Positions 35,200 through 43,555 of a stretch of DNA of 64,000 nucleotides are shown piece by piece; position 1 is the stretch's first letter; each line of letters starts with the position of its first letter. Source of the DNA: Caulobacter sp. Its GTDB lineage: Bacteria; Pseudomonadota; Alphaproteobacteria; Caulobacterales; Caulobacteraceae. The notes under the pieces are model-generated. The model saw only the letters and a program-made list of their open reading frames with translations, did no database searches and had not been told where the DNA came from. A program made the position numbers and the translations under genes. The stretch is from positions 124,001 to 188,000 of the forward strand of contig JAUXVF010000029.1 of assembly GCA_030680355.1 (NCBI GenBank), given 5' to 3'.

Positions 35200-35874
35200 A
35201 TGCATCGCTCAAGCGCCAAAATTCTCGCCCTCACCCTGGCCGCCGGCGTTCTGGCCGCCCCCGCGGCCGTGTCCGCCCAGCCCTACGGCGGCGGCGGCTA
35301 CTACGGTGGCTCGAACAACAACGGCTATAACAACGGCTACAATGGCGGCGGCGGCGGCTACGGCGGCGGCAGCTACAATGGCGGCGGCTACAATGGCGGC
35401 GGCTACGGCGGCGCCCAGTACAGCGGCGTCGGCTACAACGGCTACAACAACGCCGGCTATGGCAGCGGCTATGCCGACAGCCAGTACCTGAGCCAGTGCC
35501 AGGTGAAGAAGCGTCAGGGCCAGAAGTCCGGCGCGGCCATCGGCGCCATCGCCGGCGCGGCCCTTGGATCGAACATCAGCGGCAACGGCGCCCGCACCGA
35601 AGGCGCCGCGTTCGGCGCCATCGCCGGCGCTCTCCTCGGCGCCCAGGTCGGCCGCTCCCAGGCCAAACAGTCGGACGTCTGCCAGCAGTACGGCTTCTAC
35701 GATGGCCGGGACCAGTACCGGACCTACGGCCAGGCCTACTACTACAACGACGGCTTCTACGATCAGCGCGGCCAGTGGCGCGCCTACGACCGTCGCCAGG
35801 ACCGGAGCTACTACCAGAGCCAGTACGGCCAGGGCGCGTCGTACAACCAGTCCAACTACGGTCGCCGCCGCTAG
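35200..35874 (+). CDS. Secreted Gly/Tyr/Asn-rich glycine-zipper protein
   Basis: A signal peptide (ALTLAAGVLAAPAAVSA) is followed by about 65 residues of Gly-Tyr-Asn repeats such as GGGYNGGGYGG, then a glycine-zipper double helix (SGAAIGAIAGAALGSNISG and GAAFGAIAGALLGAQVG). A Tyr/Gln/Arg-rich tail follows. The zipper segments suggest insertion or oligomerisation in the outer membrane, as in 17-kDa surface-antigen and YMGG-like proteins. The low-complexity parts may be adhesive or scaffold-like. Two Cys are far apart. The function is unknown; AGGAGC before ATG 35200 supports the start. Confidence 0.82.
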   Translation: MHRSSAKILALTLAAGVLAAPAAVSAQPYGGGGYYGGSNNNGYNNGYNGGGGGYGGGSYNGGGYNGGGYGGAQYSGVGYNGYNNAGYGSGYADSQYLSQCQVKKRQGQKSGAAIGAIAGAALGSNISGNGARTEGAAFGAIAGALLGAQVGRSQAKQSDVCQQYGFYDGRDQYRTYGQAYYYNDGFYDQRGQWRAYDRRQDRSYYQSQYGQGASYNQSNYGRRR

Positions 35875-35926
35875 GCGGGCCGACCGCGGCGGGGATCACT
35901 GACCCGCCTGCCGAAGACAAATAATG

Positions 35927-35965
35927 CGGCGGCCCGGACGACGAGAGTCCTCCGGGCCGCCGTTT
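35927..35965 (+). terminator. Rho-independent terminator after the glycine-zipper gene
   Basis: CGGCGGCCCGGA (35927-35938) and TCCGGGCCGCCG (35951-35962) form a perfect 12-bp stem with a 12-base loop, followed by TTT. It lies 53 bases after the stop. Confidence 0.75.
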
Positions 35966-36028
35966 GGGTCTGCGCCGGCTCCTCGACGTGAAATGACGAA
36001 CCCCGCCCCGCTGGTCTAGACTGACCCC

Positions 36029-36769
36029 ATGATTGACCGTCTCGCCCGCCTGATCGACGACGCCCGCCGGGTGGTGATTTTCACCGGCGCCGGCATTTCC
36101 ACCGAGTCCGGCATTCCCGACTTTCGCAGCCCCGGCGGCGTCTGGTCGAAGATGAAGCCCATAATGTTCCAGGATTTCGTGGCCAGCGAGGAACGCCGGC
36201 GCGAGGCCTGGACGCGCGTGTTCAACGGAACCGCCGGCTGGACCGGCCGCGCGCCCAACGCCGGCCACGAGGCGGTGGCCCGGCTGGTGGCCTCGGGCAA
36301 GGCCTCCAGCATCATCACCCAGAACGTCGACAACCTGCATCAGGACAGCGGCGTCGCCGACGCCCGGATCATCGAACTGCATGGCAACGCCAGCTATGCG
36401 ACCTGCCTGACCTGCGCCGAACGGCACGAGCTGCATCATCTGAAGCCGGCTTTCGTCGAGCGGGGCGAAATCCCCGTCTGTCGGACCTGCGGCGGGCTGG
36501 TCAAGACGGCGACCATTTCCTTTGGTCAGCCGATGCCGCACGAACCCATGGCCCGGGCCCAGGACGAGACCCTGGCCTGCGACCTGTTCCTGGTGCTGGG
36601 CTCGTCGCTGGTGGTCTTCCCGGCCGCCGACTTCCCCCTGCTGGCCAGGCGCAACGGCGCGGCCCTGGCCATCGTCAACCGCGAGCCCACAGAGATGGAC
36701 CGCTACGCCGACCTGGCCCTGCATGACGAGATCGGGCCGGTGATGAGCGCGGTGGCGCCGGCCGTCTGA
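36029..36769 (+). CDS. NAD-dependent protein deacylase, sirtuin family
   Basis: The 246-residue Sir2 protein has GAGISTESGIPDFR at 20-33, QNVDNLH, catalytic His118 (IELHG) and a zinc site Cys126-x2-Cys129 ... Cys151-x2-Cys154. A GSSLVVFPA loop is near the end. Sirtuins remove acetyl or longer acyl groups from lysines using NAD. The CobB-like or class U type is not decided by what I can see. The ATG follows a TAGACTGACCCC stretch with no ribosome-binding site, so the transcript may be leaderless. Confidence 0.92.
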   Translation: MIDRLARLIDDARRVVIFTGAGISTESGIPDFRSPGGVWSKMKPIMFQDFVASEERRREAWTRVFNGTAGWTGRAPNAGHEAVARLVASGKASSIITQNVDNLHQDSGVADARIIELHGNASYATCLTCAERHELHHLKPAFVERGEIPVCRTCGGLVKTATISFGQPMPHEPMARAQDETLACDLFLVLGSSLVVFPAADFPLLARRNGAALAIVNREPTEMDRYADLALHDEIGPVMSAVAPAV

Positions 36770-36776
36770 CCGCGCC

Positions 36777-37670
36777 TCAGGCCGCCGAGGTCTTCGCGGT
36801 GATCTCGGCCAGCAGTTCGGCCGAACCCAGTGTTCCGCCGGTCTCGTCACCGGTCAGGGCGAACATCGGTGAAACCGCCTCAGGCCCCTCCCCGGGCGGA
36901 AGCGGCGGAGTGTAGTAGCCCAGCGCATAGGCCCCGATGTCGTAGCCGATCAGCTTCTGCAACGCCGGATCGAGGGTGCGTGCGATATCAGGCGGGCAGG
37001 ACAGGTACTGGTTCTCCTCCTGCCGCAGCCAGCCCAGGCTGTAGGTGATGTTCAGCCCCAGCCGGTCGCCGTCGGAGACATTGGCGCCGCCACCATGGAA
37101 CACCGTGCCGGTGTAGATCAGCACCGAGCCGCGCGGCATCTCGGCCCAGGTGATCTCCTCTTCGGTGGGGCGGCGGTCGTCTGGCCAGTCGATTGAACCC
37201 GGAATCACCTGGGTGGCGCCGTTTTCCCGCTTGAACTCGGTCAGGGCCCAGATGGTGTTCAACTGTGGCTCGACACCCTTCAGATGCGTGCCCCAGGCCC
37301 AGCGGTCGCGGTGGATCGGCTGCGCGGTCTGGCCGGGCATGATGCGGATCACCTGACCCAGATGCAGCTGGTAGCGCTCGCAGCTGGGCTTGAGGAACCG
37401 TTCGCAAAGGGCGTTGATGGTGGGATCCATGATCAGCTCGCGGCAGGTCGGCGAGCGGGCGACCAGCGCGCCGGTGCGGGTCGTCCGGTCGCCGGTGAAT
37501 CCGTCGGTGCCCGTCGGCGTCGCCTCGACCCAGGGCATGATCTCGGCCGTCAGCCGGTCGACCTGCTTCTTGGACAAGACGTCGCTCAGGATGACCGCGC
37601 CGTCGCGTTCAATGACGGCCAGGATCTCGTCGCGCGGGGCGGTGGCGGGCAGTGTGACCAGCTTGGGCAT
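36777..37670 (-). CDS. Phytanoyl-CoA dioxygenase family protein
   Basis: The 297-residue protein is a PhyH-type Fe(II)/2-oxoglutarate oxygenase: iron ligands His120 and Asp122 (IHRDRWAWG) and His192 (FHGGGANVSDGDR), and the Arg203 that would hold 2-oxoglutarate. Such enzymes hydroxylate small molecules or fatty acyl chains. It starts at ATG 37670 with AGGAGA upstream. A TetR gene is directly upstream on the same strand (gap 10 bases), so the pair is probably co-transcribed and self-regulated. The substrate is unknown. Confidence 0.9.
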   Translation of the reverse strand: MPKLVTLPATAPRDEILAVIERDGAVILSDVLSKKQVDRLTAEIMPWVEATPTGTDGFTGDRTTRTGALVARSPTCRELIMDPTINALCERFLKPSCERYQLHLGQVIRIMPGQTAQPIHRDRWAWGTHLKGVEPQLNTIWALTEFKRENGATQVIPGSIDWPDDRRPTEEEITWAEMPRGSVLIYTGTVFHGGGANVSDGDRLGLNITYSLGWLRQEENQYLSCPPDIARTLDPALQKLIGYDIGAYALGYYTPPLPPGEGPEAVSPMFALTGDETGGTLGSAELLAEITAKTSAA

Positions 37671-37680
37671 GGATCGTCTC

Positions 37681-38298
37681 CTAACGGGCGGTCTCGCCGC
37701 CTCCGGGGTTCGACAGAATCGGGATGAGCAGCAGGTGAAGCACGCGGACCTGGCGGGCCGGCGGCCAGAGGTCGGGCTCGAAGGTGGCCCGGACGCCAAG
37801 CCCGTCGATGACGGCGATGACGGCGTCGGCGACGTCGGCCGCCGTCGCGCCGGGCGGCAGGCGACCGGCGTCCTGCAGAATGGTTAGGGTCCGGGTCAGA
37901 CGCCGGGAGATCTCGGCGTAATAGTCGCGATGCAGCGCGCGCAGCCGTTCATTGACGATGGCCCGGCCCCAGAAGGCGAACCAGACCCGCCAGTCCCGGC
38001 GCGCCTCCTCGTCCACGGGCAGGAAGCTCGACAGCGCGCCGATCAGGTCATCGGCCGCCAGAACATTGTCGTCGACGGCCGCCTGCCCGTCGAGAATCCG
38101 GCGCACGACCTCGGCCAGGGCCGCCTCGATGACCGCGTCCTTGCTGGCGAAGTAGTGGGTGACCGCGCCGGTGGTGACCTCGCCTTCGCGGGCGACATCG
38201 GTCAGACGCGCGGCGTCGAGCCCGACCGCGTCGATGACCCGGATAGCGGCGCTGGCGATCGACCGCCGGCGAAAGTCGTGATCGACCTGTTTTGGCAT
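37681..38298 (-). CDS. TetR family regulator
   Basis: The 205-residue protein has a TetR helix-turn-helix at the N-terminus (RRRSIASAAIRVIDAVGLDAARLTDVAREGEVTTGAVTHYFASKDAVI written in pieces: AARLTDVAREGEVTTG and VTHYFASKDAVIEA). A helical ligand domain with several Trp residues follows, resembling BetI-type regulators. I use ATG 38298 because the predicted transcript start falls there; ATG 38307 is three codons earlier. It likely represses its own operon with the PhyH gene, and perhaps the divergent hydrolase pair. Confidence 0.9.
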   Translation of the reverse strand: MPKQVDHDFRRRSIASAAIRVIDAVGLDAARLTDVAREGEVTTGAVTHYFASKDAVIEAALAEVVRRILDGQAAVDDNVLAADDLIGALSSFLPVDEEARRDWRVWFAFWGRAIVNERLRALHRDYYAEISRRLTRTLTILQDAGRLPPGATAADVADAVIAVIDGLGVRATFEPDLWPPARQVRVLHLLLIPILSNPGGGETAR

Positions 38299-38333
38299 AA
38301 TGGTCATTATGTAAAAGCACGACAGCTTGTCAA
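38296..38333 (-). promoter_or_regulatory. TetR promoter with palindrome over the -10 and start codon
   Basis: On the minus strand TTGACA (38328-38333) and CATAAT (38306-38311) are 16 bases apart, a strong match to a housekeeping promoter. The palindrome CATAATG-N2-CATTATG (38296-38311) covers the -10 and ends on the ATG at 38298. Transcription should start at or near that ATG. Autorepression by TetR is inferred. Confidence 0.65.
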
Positions 38334-38387
38334 CGCCGGGGGCGGCGGGCAGAGACGAGTCCGGGATCCCCGCGAAAAGGCTGCGCC

Positions 38388-39071
38388 ATGACCGACACCC
38401 TCACCCTGACATCGGGCCATGACGGCTTCGCCTTCGCCGCCCTCCACGCCACGCCCGACGGCGCGCGCAAGGGCGGGGTCATCGTCATCCAGGAGATTTT
38501 CGGTCTCGATCAATACGTCCAGGCCGACGTCGCCCGCTGGGCGGCCCGCGGCTACGAGGTGCTGGCGCCGTCGATGTATGATCGCCAGCAACCGGGTTTC
38601 ACGGCCCGGCACGACGACCCCACCGAGTTCCAGGGCGCGGTCAAACTGGCGATGGCCAACGGCCCCGACAACGCCATGAGCGACATCCAGGCCTGTATCG
38701 ACTTTCTCAAGCCCCGCGGCCCCGTGTTCATCGTCGGCTACTGCTACGGCGGGACCATGGTCTGGCTGGCGGCGTCGCGCTGCACGGGCCTGTCAGCCGG
38801 CTCCAGCTACTACGGCGGTCAGGTGGCCGGGATGGCCGCCCTGCCCCTCGCCTGCCCCGTGGAGCTGCATCTGGGGCACAAGGACAGCCACATCCCCTGC
38901 GACGACGTGAAGGCCAAGGTCCAGGCCGCCCATCCCGAGGTCCCCGTCTGGATCTACGAGGCCTCCGGCCACGGCTTCAACAACGACGGCCGACCCGACT
39001 CCGACCCGGCCGACGCCGAACTGGCCCGTCAGCGCACCGTGGCGCTGTTCGAGGCCAACGGGGCCGGTTGA
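38388..39071 (+). CDS. Dienelactone hydrolase family protein
   Basis: The 227-residue alpha/beta-hydrolase has a Cys nucleophile, Cys119 in GYCYGG, as in true dienelactone hydrolase. It also has the gating Glu36 (IQEIFGL), the acid in GHKDSHIP and the His in ASGHGFNND. The family hydrolyses cyclic esters such as dienelactone from chlorocatechol, but many members have other substrates. It is followed by a second paralogue, and the two diverge from the TetR-PhyH pair. Confidence 0.9.
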   Translation: MTDTLTLTSGHDGFAFAALHATPDGARKGGVIVIQEIFGLDQYVQADVARWAARGYEVLAPSMYDRQQPGFTARHDDPTEFQGAVKLAMANGPDNAMSDIQACIDFLKPRGPVFIVGYCYGGTMVWLAASRCTGLSAGSSYYGGQVAGMAALPLACPVELHLGHKDSHIPCDDVKAKVQAAHPEVPVWIYEASGHGFNNDGRPDSDPADAELARQRTVALFEANGAG

Positions 39072-39073
39072 GC

Positions 39074-39748
39074 ATGGGCGAGCGGATCACCCTCACGACC
39101 GCAGCCGGCAAGCCGTTCGCCGCCTGGCGCGCGGCCCCCGGCGACGCCCGCCGCGGCGGGCTGGTGGTGCTGCACGCGATCTGGGGTGTGACGCCGCACA
39201 TCCGCGACTTCTGCGACGGCCTGGCCGACCAGGGCTATGACGTCATCGCCCCGAGCCTGCTGGACGGCGAGGACGCCTTCCCCGAACTCAACACCAACTT
39301 CCCGATCCTCGACGACCGCCTGGCCCTGGGCCTGGCCGCAGGCTGGGGCGACGCCTGTCTGGACATCGTCCAGGCCGCCATCGACGCTCTCGAGCCGCCG
39401 GTCTATCTGCTCGGCTTCTGTTTCGGCGGCAGCACCGCCTGGCATGCCGCCGCCCGCTGCGACGGCCTGGCGGCGGTCGCCTGTTTCTACGGGGGCCACA
39501 TCGTCAATCACGTCGCCGAGACGCCGCGCTGCCCGACCGTCCTGCATTTCGGGCGGAAGGACGAGACCATTCCTCCCGCCGCCGTCGCGGCCATCGAGGC
39601 GGCCCATCCGGACCTGCCGAGCTGGCATTATGACGCCGGCCACGCCTTCGTAGCGCCCAGCAACTATCACGAGGACAGCGCCAGACTGGCCATGCTGCGG
39701 ACATTGCAGCATTTCCACCGCAGCGGCGGCGGGCGGGGAGAAGTCTAG
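39074..39748 (+). CDS. Dienelactone hydrolase family protein, second copy
   Basis: This 224-residue paralogue of the preceding gene has Cys116 in GFCFGGS, FGRKDETIP and DAGHAFVAP for the triad. The gating Glu of the first copy is replaced: HAIWGV stands where the other has QEIFGL, so Ala takes the place of Glu. ATG 39074 is used; a TTG at 39068 would overlap the first gene's stop. The two probably arose by tandem duplication and have since diverged in substrate or activity. Confidence 0.87.
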   Translation: MGERITLTTAAGKPFAAWRAAPGDARRGGLVVLHAIWGVTPHIRDFCDGLADQGYDVIAPSLLDGEDAFPELNTNFPILDDRLALGLAAGWGDACLDIVQAAIDALEPPVYLLGFCFGGSTAWHAAARCDGLAAVACFYGGHIVNHVAETPRCPTVLHFGRKDETIPPAAVAAIEAAHPDLPSWHYDAGHAFVAPSNYHEDSARLAMLRTLQHFHRSGGGRGEV

Positions 39749-39758
39749 GGCCCGCCCC

Positions 39759-40340
39759 CTACTGCATCGGCACGGCCCCGCCGTTCGGCCAGTCGGTGTC
39801 GCCGATCCGCGTGAGGTTCATCTCGAAGATCTGGCGGGGCGGCTGATCCCCGGCGACATATTCGCCGATCTCGCGCCAGGCGCCGTTCTTGATCACGGCC
39901 GTGTAGCGAACGACCGCGCCCGGGCCGGCCGGAATGCTCCAGACATAGCCGTCCGCCGTCGGCTCCAGGGGAAAGTCGCCACTGCGGCCCATGGCCCAGG
40001 ACCGCATGCTCCAGGTCTTCGCCGCGGGGTCATGAGAAATCACGCCCAGGGCGTTGAACCCGACAGAGCCGTCGGCGTTGTAGCCGCGCCCTTCGATGAC
40101 CTTCACCGTGCCGCCGAGAAACGAGCCGATGCGTTCGGTCTGGGTGAGCAGGCGTTTGGTCCCGGTCTGGTCAACGGTCCAGGCCGGACCCCGCCAGACG
40201 CCGTCCATGGCCGCCAGCGGCGCCATGGCCGCCTTCTGGGCGGCGAGAAGCACGGCGGGATCGGCCGGCGCCTGGGCGAGTGCCGGCGCGGCGCACCCGA
40301 GAGACAGGGCTGCAAGAGCGGTGACAAAGAGACGTCGCAT
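39759..40340 (-). CDS. Secreted DUF1579-like protein
   Basis: The 193-residue protein has a signal peptide (LFVTALAALSLGCAAPALAQA). Its mature domain looks like a lipocalin-type or DUF1579-like barrel: AAMDGVWRGPAWTVDQTG, TERIGSFLGGTVKVIEGRG and a FNALGVISHDPAAKTWSMRSWAMGR strand set. Such proteins may bind small ligands in the periplasm. AAAGGAG seven bases before ATG 40340 supports the start. A 17-bp palindrome lies 27 bases upstream, so it is probably a regulated gene. Confidence 0.75.
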   Translation of the reverse strand: MRRLFVTALAALSLGCAAPALAQAPADPAVLLAAQKAAMAPLAAMDGVWRGPAWTVDQTGTKRLLTQTERIGSFLGGTVKVIEGRGYNADGSVGFNALGVISHDPAAKTWSMRSWAMGRSGDFPLEPTADGYVWSIPAGPGAVVRYTAVIKNGAWREIGEYVAGDQPPRQIFEMNLTRIGDTDWPNGGAVPMQ

Positions 40341-40366
40341 GGTTGGCTCCTTTCAGACAGAGCCTA

Positions 40367-40383
40367 ACTTTGTATTACAAAGT
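40367..40383 (-). promoter_or_regulatory. 17-bp palindrome upstream of the secreted protein
   Basis: ACTTTGTATTACAAAGT has 8-base arms that are perfectly complementary around one central base. It lies 27-43 bases before the ATG, and on the minus strand TTGACT stands just upstream of it. It looks like the operator of a dimeric repressor. No regulator gene is adjacent, so the ligand is unknown. Confidence 0.6.
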
Positions 40384-40408
40384 GTTCTGAGTCAATTATG
40401 CCGCCGTC

Positions 40409-41278
40409 TCAGCCTCGCAGCGCCCTGCCCGCCACGGCGTCGAGCCGGGCCATCAAGGCCGGGTCCCTGGCCTCGGGTGCGGTGATGATCGCGAAGTCGA
40501 GGCAGGTGTCGATCGGCGAGGCCGGGCGGTCGGCCGGCAGAGCCAGGGCCAGCTCCCGCACCAGAATCCGGGCGCGGCTGGTGTTGGCCGCCATGGTCGC
40601 CAGGATGTGCTCGACCTCGACCGGGGCCTCCCCGACGCGCCAGCAGTCATAGTCGGTGACCATGCCGACCGAGGCGTAGGGCAGCTCCGCCTCCCGGGCC
40701 AGTTTCGCCTCGGGCATGTTGGTCATGCCGATCACGTCACAGCCCCACGACCGGTACAGGTGGCTCTCCGCGCGACTGGAGAACTGCGGGCCTTCCATGG
40801 CCAGATAGGTCCCGCCCTCGACCACCGGCGCCCCGGCCGCCCGCCCCGCCTCGGCGGCCAGCGCCGCCAGACGCGGACAGACCGGGTCCGCCATCGAGAC
40901 ATGAGCCGCCAGCCCTGTGCCGAAGAAGCTCGAGGCCCTCGCGACGGTGCGGTCGATATACTGATCGACGACGACGAAGGTCCCCGGCGCCAGCGCCTCG
41001 CGCAGCGACCCCACCGCCGACAAGGACAACACGTCGGTGCAGCCCGCGCGCTTGAGTACGTCGATGTTGGCCCGGCTGTTGAGATCGCTGGGCGGGATGC
41101 GGTGCCCGACGCCGTGACGCGGCAGAAAGACCAGACGGGTGCTCCCGATGCGGCCCGTGGTCAGATCCCCCGACGGCTCGCCGAACGGGCTGGCCGGCCG
41201 CAGCGTCTCGCGGTCTTCGAGGCCCTCGATGTCATAGAGGCCCGAGCCGCCAATGATCCCCAGAGTCCAACCCGTCAT
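40409..41278 (-). CDS. mtnP: S-methyl-5'-thioadenosine phosphorylase
   Basis: MTAP splits methylthioadenosine into adenine and methylthioribose-1-phosphate, recycling the by-product of polyamine and quorum-signal synthesis. The 289-residue protein has GIIGGSGLYDI, LPRHGVGHRIPPSDLNSRAN, YLAMEGPQFSSRAES and GMTNMPEAKLAREAELPYASVGMVTDYDCW, all typical of the PNP/MTAP family with Asp for a 6-amino purine. It follows petC at some distance behind a terminator, so it likely has its own promoter. Confidence 0.95.
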   Translation of the reverse strand: MTGWTLGIIGGSGLYDIEGLEDRETLRPASPFGEPSGDLTTGRIGSTRLVFLPRHGVGHRIPPSDLNSRANIDVLKRAGCTDVLSLSAVGSLREALAPGTFVVVDQYIDRTVARASSFFGTGLAAHVSMADPVCPRLAALAAEAGRAAGAPVVEGGTYLAMEGPQFSSRAESHLYRSWGCDVIGMTNMPEAKLAREAELPYASVGMVTDYDCWRVGEAPVEVEHILATMAANTSRARILVRELALALPADRPASPIDTCLDFAIITAPEARDPALMARLDAVAGRALRG

Positions 41279-41365
41279 GCCATCGCTCCCTCAGCCTGGG
41301 GCCAGACCTCCAACAGATCGGGCGGGATGTCCACGGCGCGCGGCCGTCGCCACGCCTTCCGGACA

Positions 41366-41395
41366 GAAAAAAGCCCGGGCTTTCACCCGGGCTTT
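41366..41395 (-). terminator. Rho-independent terminator of the pet operon
   Basis: AAAGCCCGGG (41370-41379) pairs with CCCGGGCTTT (41386-41395), a perfect 10-bp stem with a 6-base loop. On the minus strand it is followed by a run of T (41366-41372). It lies 24 bases past the petC stop. Confidence 0.88.
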
Positions 41396-41418
41396 CAATT
41401 CTGTCGGTGGCTGAAAGC

Positions 41419-42261
41419 CTAGTGGCTCTCGTTGCGCCACACCCGGCGGTAGCTCGCGTAGAGCAGGCCGGAGAACAGGACCAGGAAGATCAGCACCGAG
41501 AAGCCCATCTGTTTGCGCTCCTCCATCTTCGGCTCGGCCGTCCACATCAGGAAGGCCGCGACGTCCTGCGCCTGCTGGCGAACGGTGGACTTGGTGCCGT
41601 CGTCGAACTCGACCTTGTCGGGCGCCAGGGGCGGCGCCATGGCGATGAAGCCGCCCTCGGGGACATGGGCGTGATCGCCGGACCAGGCCGACGAGACGTC
41701 GCCCGGGAACCAGGGATTGTAGTGCTGCCCCGGGCCGACGGTCAGACCGGCGGGCGGCGTCACGAAGCCGGTCAGCAGCGAGGCGATGTACTCGGGTCCG
41801 CCCTCGCGGGCCTTGGCCATCATCGACAGGTCGGGCGGCAGGACGCCGCCATTGCTGGCGCGGGAGGCCGGGTCGTTGGGGAACGGCGCCGGGAAATTGT
41901 CAGCGGGAATGCCCGGACGCTGGATGGCGTCGCCGGTCTCGCCGTCGATGTCGCGGATCTGCGAGTCGGCGGCGAGGGCCTTCACAACGGGGTTGTCGTT
42001 GGGGTTGGGGTATTTGGGGTCAAAGAAGGGCCCGCCCTTGTCGCCCAGGTTCCGGAAGGCCACCAGATTCATGCTGTGGCAGGACGCACAGACCTCCCGA
42101 TAGACCTTGTATCCGCGTTGCAGCTGGGCCTGATCGAAGCGACCGAACGGCCCTTCGAAGCTGAAGGCGACCGGATGCGGCTCCCGGACCTTGCCGGAGG
42201 CCAGCGCCGGGCCGGCGACCAGCGCCAGGGCGACGGCGAACAGAGTGACTTTGCGCAGCAT
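41419..42261 (-). CDS. petC: Cytochrome c1 of the bc1 complex
   Basis: Cytochrome c1 passes electrons from the Rieske protein to cytochrome c. The 280-residue protein has a signal peptide, the haem c site CASCH near residue 59-63, the conserved region GGVLPPDLSMMAKAREGGPEYIASLLTG with the axial Met partner later (PEGGFIAMAPPL), and a C-terminal membrane anchor (FSVLIFLVLFSGLLYASYRR). It is the last gene of petA-petB-petC and is followed by a strong terminator. Confidence 0.96.
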   Translation of the reverse strand: MLRKVTLFAVALALVAGPALASGKVREPHPVAFSFEGPFGRFDQAQLQRGYKVYREVCASCHSMNLVAFRNLGDKGGPFFDPKYPNPNDNPVVKALAADSQIRDIDGETGDAIQRPGIPADNFPAPFPNDPASRASNGGVLPPDLSMMAKAREGGPEYIASLLTGFVTPPAGLTVGPGQHYNPWFPGDVSSAWSGDHAHVPEGGFIAMAPPLAPDKVEFDDGTKSTVRQQAQDVAAFLMWTAEPKMEERKQMGFSVLIFLVLFSGLLYASYRRVWRNESH

Positions 42262-42267
42262 TGGGGC

Positions 42268-43551
42268 TCAGTCCTTCTTGTCGCCGCCGAGAACCGGCGA
42301 GGATATGGTTTCAGGCGTCGGCAACGGCTTCTCGAACAGGCCGAGCAGCGGCATCACCAGCAGGAAGTAGCCGAAGTAGTAGGCGGTGGAGATGCGCGAC
42401 AGCCAGACGAAGCTGTTGAGATCGGAGTCCATCACCGACAGGGTCTTCAGACCGGGGATCACCTGGTCGTCCGGCAGGCGTGCGCCGCAGAAGCCGAGCA
42501 CCACGCAGGCGACCAGGAAGATGAAGAAGTAGAGCTTGGCCTGCGGCCGGTAGCGCATCGACTTGACCTTCGACGTATCCAGCCACGGCAGGGCGAAGAT
42601 ACAGGCGATGGCGCCGAACATGGCCAGCACGCCCATCAGCTTGTCAGGGATGGCCCGCAGGATCGCGTAGAAGGGCAGGAAGTACCATTCGGGCACGATG
42701 TGCGGCGGCGTCACCATCGGGTTGGCCGGGATGTAGTTGTCCGGATGGCCCATGGCGTTGGGCATGAAGAAGATGAACACCGCGAACAGGATCAGGAACA
42801 GGCTCATCGCAAAGCCGTCCTTGACCGTCGCATAGGGGGTGAACGGCAGGGTGTCGGCCTTGGACTTGGGGTCGATGCCGGTCGGGTTGTTCTGGCCGAC
42901 CACATGCAGCGCCCAGACGTGCAGCACGACGACGCCGGCGATCATGAACGGCAGCAGATAGTGCAGCGAGAAGAAGCGGTTGAGCGTGGCGCTGTCGACG
43001 GCGAAGCCGCCCCACAGCCAGGTGGTGATCGCCTGACCGACGACGGGCAGGGCGCTGAACAGGTTGGTGATCACCGTCGCCCCCCAGAAGCTCATCTGGC
43101 CCCAGGGAAGGACGTAGCCCATGAAGGCCGTGGCCATCATCAGCAGATAGATTACGCAGCCGAGGATCCACAGCACCTCGCGCGGGGCCTTGTAGGAGCC
43201 GTAGTAAACGCCGCGCAGCATATGGATATAGACGGCGATGAAGAACATCGACGCCCCGTTGGCGTGCATGTAGCGCAGCAGCCAACCGTAGTTCACATCG
43301 CGCATGATGTGCTCGACGGAGGCGAAGGCGGCGCCGGCGCTGGGCGTGTAGTGCATCGCCAGCACGATGCCGGAGATGATCTGCACCCCCAGGCAAAGCG
43401 ACAGGATGCCGCCGAAGGTCCACCAGTAGTTCAGGTTTCGCGGCGTCGGGTAGTCGACGAAGCTGTCGTAGCCCAGGCGCACGATCGGAAGACGGACGTC
43501 GAGCCAGCGCTCGAAACCGGTCTTGGGTTCATAGGTCGAATGTCCGCTCAT
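42268..43551 (-). CDS. petB: Cytochrome b of the bc1 complex
   Basis: The 427-residue membrane protein has eight predicted helices and the four haem ligands His96, His110, His197 and His211 (numbering from ATG 43551). The Qo-site PEWY is in [11 protein letters not shown]. It oxidises quinol at Qo and reduces quinone at Qi. The gap to petA is 4 bases and to petC 6 bases, so one operon. Confidence 0.97.
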   Translation of the reverse strand: MSGHSTYEPKTGFERWLDVRLPIVRLGYDSFVDYPTPRNLNYWWTFGGILSLCLGVQIISGIVLAMHYTPSAGAAFASVEHIMRDVNYGWLLRYMHANGASMFFIAVYIHMLRGVYYGSYKAPREVLWILGCVIYLLMMATAFMGYVLPWGQMSFWGATVITNLFSALPVVGQAITTWLWGGFAVDSATLNRFFSLHYLLPFMIAGVVVLHVWALHVVGQNNPTGIDPKSKADTLPFTPYATVKDGFAMSLFLILFAVFIFFMPNAMGHPDNYIPANPMVTPPHIVPEWYFLPFYAILRAIPDKLMGVLAMFGAIACIFALPWLDTSKVKSMRYRPQAKLYFFIFLVACVVLGFCGARLPDDQVIPGLKTLSVMDSDLNSFVWLSRISTAYYFGYFLLVMPLLGLFEKPLPTPETISSPVLGGDKKD

Positions 43552-43555
43552 CAAA

